Shown here piece by piece: positions 6,216 to 13,945 of a stretch of DNA of 19,124 nucleotides. The DNA is from Rhizobiaceae bacterium (GTDB lineage Bacteria > Pseudomonadota > Alphaproteobacteria > Rhizobiales > Rhizobiaceae): the NCBI GenBank assembly GCA_020696915.1, contig JAJFMR010000034.1, positions 1 through 19,124 on the forward strand. The letters are read 5' to 3'. A model generated the notes under the pieces. The model made no database searches, was not told the origin of the DNA, and saw only the letters and a list, made by a program, of their open reading frames with translations. The position numbers were made by a program, and so were the translations under genes. Positions within the stretch are counted from its first letter, which is position 1. Every line of letters begins with the position of its first letter.

Positions 6216-7253
6216 ATGACGGCAGTGCGTCAGGCAGCAGACGGAAACGACCACCCCATGGACATGATTGACCCGTTCGGCCGCGCCATAACCTACCTCA
6301 GGGTCTCGGTGACCGACCGCTGCGATTTCCGCTGTGTCTACTGCATGGCGGAGGACATGGCGTTCCTGCCGAAGAAGGACCTGCTGTCGCTCGAGGAACT
6401 AGACAGGCTGTGCACCGTCTTCATCGACAAGGGTGTGCGAAAGCTTCGGCTGACGGGCGGCGAGCCGCTGGTCCGCAAGAACATCATGCATCTGGTCAGG
6501 CAGCTTTCCCGGCATCTCGACAGCGGTGCCCTCGATGAGCTGACGCTCACCACCAACGGCTCGCAGCTCGCCCGCCACGCGGCCGAGCTCGCTGCGTGCG
6601 GGGTGCGGCGAATCAACGTGTCGCTGGACACGCTCGACGCGGAAAAGTTCCACGCGGTGACACGCTGGGGCAATCTTGCCAGGGTGATGGAAGGCATCGA
6701 TGCCGCCCTTGCCGCCGGACTGAGGATCAAGCTCAACGCCGTGGCGCTCAAGGGCTTCAACGAAGACGAGATCCCCGACATGCTGCGCTGGGCCCACGGG
6801 CGCGGCATGGACCTGACGGTGATCGAGACGATGCCGCTCGGCGAGATCGATGCCGATCGTACCGACCAGTACCTGCCGCTGTCCCTGCTGCGCGCCAACC
6901 TCGAACGCCGCTTCACGCTGAAGGATATTCCCTACAAGACCGGCGGACCGGCCCGCTATGTCGAAGTGGAGGAGACCGGCGGCAGGCTGGGGTTCATCAC
7001 GCCGATGACCCACAATTTTTGCGAAAGCTGCAACAGGGTGCGGCTGACCTGCACCGGCACGCTCTACATGTGCCTCGGCCAGGAGGATGCCGCCGATCTG
7101 CGCGCGCCGTTGCGCGCCTCGGAAGGCAACGAGCTTTTGTCGCGGGCCATCGACGAGGCGATCGGACGAAAGCCGAAGGGGCACGATTTCATAATCGACA
7201 GGCGCACGAAGCGCCCGGCCGTTTCCCGCCACATGAGCGTCACCGGCGGCTGA
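6216..7253 (+). CDS. moaA: GTP 3',8-cyclase MoaA (molybdenum cofactor biosynthesis)
   Basis: MoaA is a radical-SAM enzyme that converts GTP to 3',8-cyclo-GTP, the first step towards molybdopterin. The 345-residue product has every hallmark: the SAM cluster motif CDFRCVYC (Cys36, 40, 43), GGEPLVR (81-87), the C-terminal second Fe-S cluster motif C-x2-C-x13-C (Cys269, 272, 286) with NRVR following, and the terminal Gly-Gly (SVTGG) needed for action with MoaC. The start is uncertain: the ATG at 6216 gives the longest form but has no clear ribosome binding site, and ATG codons at 6258 and 6264 (MDMIDPFGR) would begin right at the conserved domain. It is followed after 99 bases by two exporter genes and mobB, so the group may form one operon. 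Confidence 0.97.
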   Translation: MTAVRQAADGNDHPMDMIDPFGRAITYLRVSVTDRCDFRCVYCMAEDMAFLPKKDLLSLEELDRLCTVFIDKGVRKLRLTGGEPLVRKNIMHLVRQLSRHLDSGALDELTLTTNGSQLARHAAELAACGVRRINVSLDTLDAEKFHAVTRWGNLARVMEGIDAALAAGLRIKLNAVALKGFNEDEIPDMLRWAHGRGMDLTVIETMPLGEIDADRTDQYLPLSLLRANLERRFTLKDIPYKTGGPARYVEVEETGGRLGFITPMTHNFCESCNRVRLTCTGTLYMCLGQEDAADLRAPLRASEGNELLSRAIDEAIGRKPKGHDFIIDRRTKRPAVSRHMSVTGG

Positions 7254-7352
7254 TCCTCGCCGCCGCCGACACGTTTTCGCGAGCTTCGACAAGCGCGCCG
7301 ACCGCTGCGTGGCCCAGCCCTTGCCGGTTGCTGTTTCGCAGCCTGCTGGTAC

Positions 7353-8306
7353 ATGCAGGCGTCAGACTTCGAAGCGGATCTCTCCTTGGCCCTCTCTCCC
7401 AACCTGCGCGCCGCCCTGTTCATGTCGATTTCGATGGCGGGCTTCACCATCAACGACGCGGTTACCAAGCACGCCGCCGAGAGCATGAACATGGGCCAGG
7501 TCATGCTCGTCCGGGGCGCCTTTGCGACGCTGTTCGTCTCCCTCATCGCCTGGCATCAGGGAGTGCTTCGATCGCCGCACTTCCTGTTGCAGCCGATGGT
7601 TCTGCTGCGCGTCGTCTGCGAGATGCTGGCCACGGTATTCTTTCTCGTCGCGCTCTCGCAATTGCCGATAGCCACGGTGTCGGCCGTGCTGCAGTCGCTG
7701 CCGCTCGCGGTGACCATGGGAGCTGCCCTGGCCTATGGTGAGGGGGTCGGCTGGCGGCGCTGGCTGGCCATCGCCGTGGGGTTTGCCGGAGTCACCATCA
7801 TCGTGCGTCCGGGCATGGAAGGCTTCAGCGCCTACGCCCTTGCGGCGCTGGTCTGCGTCGGATTCTGCACGGTCCGGGACCTCGCCACAAAGCGCATACC
7901 GGCCGATGTTCCCTCTCTCTTCGTATCGACCGTCACGGCCGCTACCGTGACAGTGGGCGGGATCTTCCTGGTCGGGCCGATGGGCGGATGGCAGACGCCC
8001 TCCGGCGACGGGGTTGCGCTTCTGGCATTCGCGGCGGCACTGCTTCTGGTCGGCTACCAGTTCATCATCAAGGCGATGCGCGTCGGAGACATCTCCTTCG
8101 TGGCGCCTTTCCGGTACACGGCGCTGCTGTGGTCGATCTTTCTCGGCTTCATCGTCTTCGGCGATGTGCCCGATCTCCCGATGATCGTCGGAGCCGCCAT
8201 CATAATCCTGTCCGGCCTCTACACGCTCTACCGCGAACGGGTCGCCGGCAGGTCGCGGGCCGCTTCCGAAAGCACCGGCCCGGACATGGTCCCGGACGGG
8301 TTGTGA
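7353..8306 (+). CDS. EamA/DMT-superfamily transporter
   Basis: The 317-residue inner-membrane protein is built of about ten hydrophobic segments in two similar halves, the arrangement of drug/metabolite (EamA, RhaT-like) exporters. AALFMSISMAGFTINDAVTKH in the first helix and RVVCEMLATVFFLVALSQLPIATVSAV around residues 87-113 are typical of this family. The tail after about 297 is hydrophilic and cytoplasmic. The substrate cannot be predicted. The ATG at 7353 lacks a strong ribosome binding site; a start at 7422 would still keep the first helix nearly whole. Its stop codon shares one base with the next start (TGATG at 8304-8308), so it is translationally coupled to the MFS gene. Confidence 0.88.
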   Translation: MQASDFEADLSLALSPNLRAALFMSISMAGFTINDAVTKHAAESMNMGQVMLVRGAFATLFVSLIAWHQGVLRSPHFLLQPMVLLRVVCEMLATVFFLVALSQLPIATVSAVLQSLPLAVTMGAALAYGEGVGWRRWLAIAVGFAGVTIIVRPGMEGFSAYALAALVCVGFCTVRDLATKRIPADVPSLFVSTVTAATVTVGGIFLVGPMGGWQTPSGDGVALLAFAAALLLVGYQFIIKAMRVGDISFVAPFRYTALLWSIFLGFIVFGDVPDLPMIVGAAIIILSGLYTLYRERVAGRSRAASESTGPDMVPDGL

Positions 8307-9502
8307 TGATCGGGACGCGTACAGAGCCGCACCTTGCCACCCTGGTGATGGCGGCGGCGATCGGCCCGCTTGCCATGAACGTCTTTCTGCCGTCGCTGCC
8401 CGGGATGGCCCGCTACTTCGCCACCGACTATGCGGTGATGCAGCTCGCGGTCTCTCTCTATCTGGCCGCCACCGCCATCCTGCAACTGTTCATCGGGCCG
8501 GCATCGGACCGCTTCGGACGCCGTCCCGTCATGATCGCCTGCGTGATCGTGTTCCTGGCGGGCACGGTCGCCTCCATATACGCGCCCAACGTCGAGACAT
8601 TCCTCGCGTGCCGGGTGCTGCAGGCGTTTTCGTCGGCCGGCCTGGTGATTTCGCGCGCCGTGGTGCGCGACACGGTCGGGACGGCGGAGGCGGCCAGCCG
8701 GATCGGCTACATCACCATGGGCATGAGCGTGGTGCCGATGGTCAGCCCCGCCATCGGCGGACTCCTCGACGAACTCTACGGCTGGCAGGCAAGCTTCCTG
8801 TTGATCCTGGCGTTCGGGGTGCTCTCGCTGGCGGTCATCCGCGCCGATCTGGTGGAAACAAACCGCAGCGCAACCAAGAGCTTCGCGGCCCAGTTCCGTT
8901 CCTATCCCGACTTGCTCGGCTCGCGCCGCTTCTGGGGCTACACGATGACCGCCGCCCTGACTTCGGGAGCTTTCTTTGCGTTTCTCGGCGGGGGCCCCTT
9001 CGTCGCCACCGAGATGCTTGGCCTGTCGCCATCCGGTTACGGCTTCTATTTCGGCATCATTTCGATCGGCTATATGCTGGGAAACTTCCTTTCGGGGCGC
9101 TATTCGCGCCATTACGGGATCAATCGGATGATGCTGATGGGCAACATCGTGGCGGCTTTGGGAATGGTGCTGGCCATCATCCTCTTCGCAGCCGGACTCT
9201 CGCATCCGCTCTCGCTGTTCGGTCCGGTCTTCTTCACGGGGATGGGCAACGGCATGACCCTGCCCAACGCGAATGCCGGCGTCGTCGGCGTCCGGCCGCA
9301 CCTTGCCGGTTCCGCATCGGGACTGGGAGGCGCCCTGCAGATCGGCGGCGGCGCGGCGCTGGCCGTTCTGGCCGGCGCCCTGCTCGATGAGCAGAGCGGC
9401 CCGTTTCCACTGTTGTGGATCATGTTCCTGTCGTCGACGGGCGCTCTCTTCTCGACGGCCTACGTCGTCTGGGTCGCACGCCGGGCCGGCGATGTCGAAT
9501 AA
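8306..9502 (+). CDS. Bcr/CflA-type MFS drug-resistance transporter
   Basis: The 398-residue protein has twelve predicted membrane segments. The first helix with NVFLPSLPGMARYF (about 25-38) and the loop 2-3 motif GPASDRFGRRPV (64-75) are characteristic of the DHA1/Bcr-CflA subfamily of proton-driven multidrug exporters. Members export bicyclomycin, sulfonamides, L-cysteine dipeptides or chloramphenicol; which of these applies cannot be read here. The start at 8306 overlaps the upstream stop by one base (TGATG). Its end overlaps mobB by 11 bases, which places two exporters firmly inside a moaA-mobB transcription unit. Confidence 0.92.
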   Translation: MIGTRTEPHLATLVMAAAIGPLAMNVFLPSLPGMARYFATDYAVMQLAVSLYLAATAILQLFIGPASDRFGRRPVMIACVIVFLAGTVASIYAPNVETFLACRVLQAFSSAGLVISRAVVRDTVGTAEAASRIGYITMGMSVVPMVSPAIGGLLDELYGWQASFLLILAFGVLSLAVIRADLVETNRSATKSFAAQFRSYPDLLGSRRFWGYTMTAALTSGAFFAFLGGGPFVATEMLGLSPSGYGFYFGIISIGYMLGNFLSGRYSRHYGINRMMLMGNIVAALGMVLAIILFAAGLSHPLSLFGPVFFTGMGNGMTLPNANAGVVGVRPHLAGSASGLGGALQIGGGAALAVLAGALLDEQSGPFPLLWIMFLSSTGALFSTAYVVWVARRAGDVE

Positions 9503-10037
9503 TGCCCCGGCGCTGCCTGCAGCGCGCGTCTTCGGCATCACCGGCTGGAAGAATTCCGGCAAGACCACGCTGACCGAACGGCTGGTCGCCGAACTCAGCC
9601 GGCGCGGCTGGCGCGTGTCGACGGTGAAGCACGCCCACCATGATTTCGACATCGACAAACCGGACACCGACAGCTTTCGCCATCGCCAGGCAGGCGCCGG
9701 CGAGGTCGCCGTCGTGTCCGGCCGCCGCTGGGCGCTCATGCACGAATTGCGCGGCGAGGAGGAGCCGCCCCTTGCGCAAATTCTCGCCCGCCTGGCGCCC
9801 TGCGACCTGGTGCTCGTCGAAGGTTACAAGCGCGAGCGGCACCTGAAGATCGAGACGCGCCGGCGTGGGGGGCGCGAAAGGACGCCGCTTGCCGACGCCG
9901 ATCCGGGCATCGTCGCCATTGCGTCGGATCATCGGGCCGACGGTGAGCGCCTGCCGGTGTACTCGCTGGACGATGTCGCCGGAATTGCCGATTTCATCGA
10001 GCAAACGACCGGCCTGGGGGCACCGGCCGGCCCGTAA
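9492..10037 (+). CDS. mobB: Molybdopterin-guanine dinucleotide biosynthesis protein MobB
   Basis: MobB is a small GTP-binding protein that assists MobA in attaching GMP to molybdopterin to form the MGD cofactor. The 181-residue product has the Walker A loop GWKNSGKTT (18-26), STVKHAHHDFDIDKPDTDSF with the typical histidine-rich switch (about 43-62), and DLVLVEGYKRE in the second nucleotide-binding region. The start at 9492 lies inside the end of the MFS gene (11-base overlap) and gives the usual MobB length; the frame is open further upstream only as a shadow of the MFS gene. No mobA is visible. Together with moaA at 6216 this marks the group as Moco-related, with two exporters interposed. 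Confidence 0.95.
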   Translation: MSNNAPALPAARVFGITGWKNSGKTTLTERLVAELSRRGWRVSTVKHAHHDFDIDKPDTDSFRHRQAGAGEVAVVSGRRWALMHELRGEEEPPLAQILARLAPCDLVLVEGYKRERHLKIETRRRGGRERTPLADADPGIVAIASDHRADGERLPVYSLDDVAGIADFIEQTTGLGAPAGP

Positions 10038-10326
10038 ACGCCCGCGCGGGCATTGAAGCAGCGGACCGAACGTCAAATAGCTTTTCGGCTCGATTCCGAA
10101 ACGAAAGCAGGAAAAGAGCGGCAAAGCCGTCTCGGTGCGGCGCTGTTTCAGCGTATGAGCCATAAGGGGCCGGGCTCCACGGCTCACATATCGCCGGACC
10201 AGCCGGGCTTGCGGCGCATGGTTTGCAGTTGCAATTTTCCCGGAAACAATGGGAATATCGCGTAATCGGTGGCTGAGGCGACCGCAAGCAGCGCTTACGT
10301 ACAGCCTTACTGCAGGAGGAACAGGA
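10038..10326. other. Intergenic region between mobB and the ABC binding-protein gene
   Basis: This 289-base gap has no convincing gene. Just after the mobB stop lies a perfect 12-base palindrome, GCCCGCGCGGGC (10040-10051), which could fold as a hairpin but has no T-run, so it is at best a weak or Rho-assisted end. Nearer the next gene there is an inverted repeat TTCCC-N9-GGGAA (10237-10241 and 10251-10255) and a TTGCAA (10229-10234), which may be part of the uptake-operon promoter or operator. No well-spaced -10 is evident. A strong AGGAGGA ribosome site (10315-10321) ends the region. Confidence 0.45.
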
Positions 10327-11103
10327 ATGCGCAACCCACTGCGTTTCGCGCTCGCGTCGACCGCCGCGATGGCCATTTTCGGCGCTGCCCATGCCCAGGA
10401 TCTGACGCTGAAGATCGGGACCGAGGGCGCCTACCCGCCCTTCAACAACCTGACCGCCGACGGCAAGCTGGAAGGTTTCGACATCGACATCGCCAACGCG
10501 CTTTGCGAAGAGATGAAGGCGCAATGCGAATTCGTGACCCAGGACTGGGATGGCATGATCCCCGCACTGCAGGCCGGCAAGTTCGACGCCATCATAGCCT
10601 CGATGTCGATCACGCCGGAGCGCCTGGAGCAGGTCGACTTCACCAACAAGTACTACAACACGCCGCCGGCCATCGCCGCGCCAAAGGATACCGACATCAA
10701 GGGTGTCTCCAAGGAAGACCTTGCAGGCAAGACGATCGGCGCCGCAACGGCGACCACGCATTTCAACTACTCGACCGCCACTTACACGGAGAGCGAGATC
10801 AAGGGGTATCCGAGCAGCCAGGAATTTCTGCTGGACCTGGCCAGCGGCCGGCTCGACGCGGTAAATGACGACATCCTCGTTCTGGAGGAGTGGCTCAAAT
10901 CTCCCGATGGCGCCTGCTGCAAGCTGGTCGGCACGATAACGCCGGTTGCCGAGATTCATGGGCCAGGGGTCGGCATAGCCGTCCGCAAGGGCGAAACCGA
11001 ACTGGTCGGCAAGCTGAATGCGGCCATCGATGCGATCCGCGCCAACGGCAAGTACGAAGCGATAAACGACAAGTATTTCGAATTCGACGTTTACGGCGGC
11101 TGA
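10327..11103 (+). CDS. Periplasmic amino-acid-binding protein of an ABC importer (SBP family 3)
   Basis: The 258-residue protein has a signal peptide (residues 1-23, ending AHA) and a mature family-3 solute-binding domain. Key blocks are IGTEGAYPPFN (30-40), the binding-site opening; GFDIDIANALCEEM (about 52-65); and SITPERLEQVDFTNKYY (about 97-113). These are typical of the LAO/HisJ/octopine group, so a basic or polar amino acid (or an opine) is the likely ligand. An unusual CC pair (GACCKLVG) is seen in the second lobe. The start is fixed by the strong AGGAGGA site and by the signal peptide. Two HisQ/HisM-like permeases follow after a 303-base gap, but no ATPase is found in the window. Confidence 0.93.
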   Translation: MRNPLRFALASTAAMAIFGAAHAQDLTLKIGTEGAYPPFNNLTADGKLEGFDIDIANALCEEMKAQCEFVTQDWDGMIPALQAGKFDAIIASMSITPERLEQVDFTNKYYNTPPAIAAPKDTDIKGVSKEDLAGKTIGAATATTHFNYSTATYTESEIKGYPSSQEFLLDLASGRLDAVNDDILVLEEWLKSPDGACCKLVGTITPVAEIHGPGVGIAVRKGETELVGKLNAAIDAIRANGKYEAINDKYFEFDVYGG

Positions 11104-11406
11104 CCGGGGCCAGTCAGACGGACGCCGCATTGCCGATCCCGCGTCGGCGCGATTGGCGAAGGCTCAGCGGAAACCAAAGCGGTTGAAGGTGATGGGGCCC
11201 GTCCCGTTATTCCACGCGAGGCGCCCGGCCACGGCCTGGCAAGGTTTTGCAATAACTGGCGCTGCGGGTCTTGGAGCATTTCCGCTTTTTCCGGACTCGC
11301 GGAACTGCTCTATGTTCCTGTTTCCTCATAATTGCCGGGATTGCCCTGGGCCTCCATTTCCGGCTCCTCCGCAAGTCGCCTTTGCTTGTCCGCTTACGTG
11401 TTGAGC
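11104..11406. other. Long gap between binding-protein and permease genes
   Basis: About 300 bases separate genes that would be expected to be co-transcribed. The frame of the permease is open back to 11332 but those codons look non-coding. An inverted repeat TTCCGC (11280-11285) / GCGGAA (11299-11304) can form a stem with a 13-base loop. TATGTT (11311-11316) is a possible -10 with a poor -35 17 bases upstream, so a separate permease promoter is possible. A processing or attenuation stem that keeps binding-protein mRNA more abundant than permease mRNA is the other common explanation. No T-run marks a true terminator. Confidence 0.45.
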
Positions 11407-12114
11407 ATGGGCAGCGTCTCGACCCTGCTGAGCTGGGGGGCGGAGGGATGGCTCGACGATATCGCGTTCGGCGTTCTCGTAACCGTCGGCCTGGCGGTCG
11501 CCACGCTTCCCGTCGGCCTGGTCGCCGGTTTCTTCGTCGCGCTCGCCAAGCAATCCGACGAGCCGTCGATGCGCCTGGCCGGCAACGTCTATACGACGAT
11601 CTTCCGTGGACTGCCTGAGCTGCTGACGCTGTTTCTGGTCTATTTCGGAGTCCAGATCGCACTCCAGAACACCATCCGCCTTTTCCACCCGGACGCCACG
11701 ATTGCGGTCAACAGCTTCGTGTCCGGGATCGTGGCGCTGGGCGCCGTGTTCTCGTCCTATGCCAGCGAGGTCTTCCTGTCCGCCTTCCGTGCCGTGCCTC
11801 GCGGCCAGTATGAGGGCGGCTTGTCGATCGGTCTTTCGAACGCGCAGACGATGCGCCTGGTGGTGCTGCCACAATTGATCCGCATCGCCCTGCCCGGTCT
11901 CGGAAACCAATGGATGGTGCTGCTGAAGGACACGGCGCTGGTGTCGGCGATCGGGCTTGGCGACCTCTTGAGGCAGAGCTACATAGCGGCTCGCGTGACG
12001 CAGGAGGCCTTCCTGTTCTACGGGCTTGCCATCCTGATCTATCTGGGGTTGGCGATCGTCTCCTCGTTTTTCATCCGGACCGTCGAGCGCTCGGTCGGGC
12101 CGTCCACAAGATGA
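11407..12114 (+). CDS. Polar amino-acid ABC transporter permease (HisQ-like)
   Basis: The 235-residue inner-membrane permease has about five membrane segments. It carries the cytoplasmic EAA loop at about 127-155 (AFRAVPRGQYEGGLSIGLS, then LVVLPQ), which docks onto the ATPase subunit. FRGLPELLTLFLVYFG (about 67-82) is typical of the His/Glu/Gln/Arg/opine permease class. The ATG at 11407 (MGSVSTLLSW) is preferred because homologues begin with this helix-leading segment; an earlier ATG at 11332 adds a non-conserved 25 residues. No good ribosome binding site is visible, which is a weakness of the call. The end overlaps the next permease by four bases (ATGA), so the two are coupled. Confidence 0.92.
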   Translation: MGSVSTLLSWGAEGWLDDIAFGVLVTVGLAVATLPVGLVAGFFVALAKQSDEPSMRLAGNVYTTIFRGLPELLTLFLVYFGVQIALQNTIRLFHPDATIAVNSFVSGIVALGAVFSSYASEVFLSAFRAVPRGQYEGGLSIGLSNAQTMRLVVLPQLIRIALPGLGNQWMVLLKDTALVSAIGLGDLLRQSYIAARVTQEAFLFYGLAILIYLGLAIVSSFFIRTVERSVGPSTR

Positions 12115-12935
12115 GCCTCGCGGCCGAGACGTCCACTCTTGCGCCTCCGGCGCCTGCCCGCGGCTGGCCGCGCAAACGCGTCGCCGGCCATGTGCTCGTA
12201 GGTCTGTGGTTGCTTGCCGGAATAGGTCTCCTCGCCTTCCTGGTGAACTCCTGGGACGGGGAACTCTTCCGGCAATACGCGCCCGCCTATCTCTATGGGC
12301 TGGGCACGACGATGACGCTGGTAGCCATCTCGATCGCCATAGGCGCGCTGCTGTCGCTGCCGATCGCCTACGGGCGCATGTCGAAGAACCGGATCCTGTC
12401 GGCGTTCGCCTATGCCTACGTCCAGTTTTTCCGGGGCACGCCACTGCTCGCCCAGACCTTCCTCATCTATTACGGCCTCGGAACCTTCCGGCCCGAACTC
12501 CAGGCGATCGGATTGTGGGGCTTCTTTCGCGAAGCCTGGTACTGCGCGATCCTCGCTTTCTCGTTGAACACTGCCGCCTATCAGGCGGAAATCCTGCGCG
12601 GCGCCATCGAGAGCGTGCCGCGCGGGCAATGGGAGGGGGCGGCTTCGCTGGGGCTGCACGACCTTCAGATTCTGCGGCAGGTGATCCTGCCGCAGGCTCT
12701 CGTCGTGGCCCTGCGCCCGTACGGCAACGAGATCATCCTGATGATCAAGGGATCGGCCATCGTCGCCATCATCACGGTGCCCGACCTGATGGGCCAGACC
12801 CGCCTTGCCTACGCCCGCACCTTCGATTTCCAGACCTACATCTGGGCTGCGCTCCTGTATCTCTCGACGGTGGAATTGCTGCGCCACGGTGTCGACTGGA
12901 TCGAGCGCCGCATCACGCGGCACCTCGAGCGCTGA
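12111..12935 (+). CDS. Polar amino-acid ABC transporter permease (HisM-like)
   Basis: The 274-residue protein is the second permease of the importer. A hydrophilic N-terminal tail of about 25 residues precedes the first membrane helix (about 27-46). The conserved YLYGLGTTMTL opening is at 60-70, FFRGTPLLAQTFLIYYG lies at about 106-122, and the EAA loop is at about 163-196 (RGAIESVPRGQWEGAASLGL, then VILPQ). It forms a heterodimer with the upstream permease, as HisQ-HisM do. The start overlaps the upstream stop (ATGA at 12111-12114). The ATPase that normally completes the operon is absent; the next gene is a dehydrogenase, so this system must share an ATPase encoded elsewhere or be inactive. 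Confidence 0.93.
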   Translation: MSLAAETSTLAPPAPARGWPRKRVAGHVLVGLWLLAGIGLLAFLVNSWDGELFRQYAPAYLYGLGTTMTLVAISIAIGALLSLPIAYGRMSKNRILSAFAYAYVQFFRGTPLLAQTFLIYYGLGTFRPELQAIGLWGFFREAWYCAILAFSLNTAAYQAEILRGAIESVPRGQWEGAASLGLHDLQILRQVILPQALVVALRPYGNEIILMIKGSAIVAIITVPDLMGQTRLAYARTFDFQTYIWAALLYLSTVELLRHGVDWIERRITRHLER

Positions 12936-12996
12936 CTTTTCTTTTGATCGGCCATTGCGCTATGAAGGCCCTGACTGGCAAGCGAAAGGAATTTTC

Positions 12997-13881
12997 ATGG
13001 CGTCTGTCGCGTTTTTAGGCCTCGGAGTCATGGGCTACCCGATGGCCGGCCACCTCAAGAACCGCGGCGGCCATGAAGTCACGGTCTACAACCGCACCGC
13101 CGCCAAGGCGGAGAAATGGGTCGCCGAGCACGGGGGCGCCCTGGCGTCCTCGCCCTCCGAAGCCGCCGAGGGCAAGGACTTCGTCTTCGCCTGCGTCGGC
13201 AACGACGACGATCTGCGCGCCGTCACCCTCGGCGATTCGGGATGCTTCCGGTCGATGGGGAAGGGGTCGATCTTCATCGACAATACGACGGCATCGGCGC
13301 AGGTCGCCCGGGAACTTGCCGAAAAGGCGCAGCAGCAAGGGTTTGACGCCCTCGATGCTCCTGTCTCCGGCGGTCAGGCGGGCGCCGAAAACGGCGTGCT
13401 GACGGTCATGGTCGGTGGCGGCGATGCGGCCTTCGCGAAAGCGAGGCCCGTCATCGAATCCTATGCGCGGATGGTCGGCCATATGGGGCCGGCAGGCGCC
13501 GGCCAACTGACCAAGATGATCAACCAGATCGCCATCGCCGGGCTCGTCCAGGGGCTTTCGGAAGGCCTGCATTTTGGCAGGAAGGCTGGACTGGACCTCG
13601 CCAGGGTGGTGGACGTGATCTCCAAGGGGGCAGCCGGATCGTGGCAGATGGAGAATCGCCACAAGACGATGATCGAGGGCAAATACGACTTCGGCTTCGC
13701 CGTCGACTGGATGCGCAAGGATCTCGGCATCTGCCTCGAGGAAGCCGACCGCAACGGAGCCAGTCTGCCGGTCACCGCCCTTGTGGATCAGTTCTACAAG
13801 GACGTGCAGGCGATGGGCGGCCGGCGCTGGGACACCTCGTCGCTGCTGGCCCGCCTGGAGCGCAACGGCACAGGGGGCTGA
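12997..13881 (+). CDS. 3-hydroxyisobutyrate dehydrogenase-family NAD(P)-dependent oxidoreductase
   Basis: The 294-residue cytoplasmic enzyme belongs to the beta-hydroxyacid dehydrogenase family (3-hydroxyisobutyrate, tartronate-semialdehyde and succinic-semialdehyde/glyoxylate reductases). The Rossmann loop GLGVMGYPMAGHL is at 8-20 and YNRT (31-34) follows the second strand. The substrate-binding motif DAPVSGG lies at 120-126, and Lys173 in GAGQLTKMINQ is the catalytic lysine. YNRT suggests NADP use, but this is not certain. Family members that act on 3-hydroxyisobutyrate take part in valine breakdown; the exact substrate is not readable here. AAAGGA lies about eight bases before the ATG. It follows the permease gene after 61 bases and ends in a bidirectional terminator. 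Confidence 0.92.
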   Translation: MASVAFLGLGVMGYPMAGHLKNRGGHEVTVYNRTAAKAEKWVAEHGGALASSPSEAAEGKDFVFACVGNDDDLRAVTLGDSGCFRSMGKGSIFIDNTTASAQVARELAEKAQQQGFDALDAPVSGGQAGAENGVLTVMVGGGDAAFAKARPVIESYARMVGHMGPAGAGQLTKMINQIAIAGLVQGLSEGLHFGRKAGLDLARVVDVISKGAAGSWQMENRHKTMIEGKYDFGFAVDWMRKDLGICLEEADRNGASLPVTALVDQFYKDVQAMGGRRWDTSSLLARLERNGTGG

Positions 13882-13883
13882 AA

Positions 13884-13916
13884 AAGGCGCGATCCGCGCC
13901 TTGGATCTTGTTGTTT
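13884..13916. terminator. Bidirectional intrinsic terminator
   Basis: A perfect hairpin AAGGCGCG-ATC-CGCGCCTT (13884-13902) lies just after the stop codon of the dehydrogenase gene. On the plus strand it is followed by a T-rich stretch (TTGTTGTTTTC); on the minus strand its far side reads GCGCCTTTTT, a clean T-run. It can thus stop transcription both of the dehydrogenase operon and of the convergent lrp gene. A second small stem CTCGG-TTCAAT-CCGAG (13918-13933) lies beside it on the lrp side. Confidence 0.85.
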
Positions 13917-13945
13917 TCTCGGTTCAATCCGAGTAGCCGGGACGA

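Noticed and set aside
8228..9739. A 503-codon minus-strand open frame across the MFS gene
   Set aside because: Its composition is rich in Arg, His, Gln and Asp as expected for the complement of a GC-rich membrane-protein gene; the MFS frame has proper motifs and coupled start and stop.
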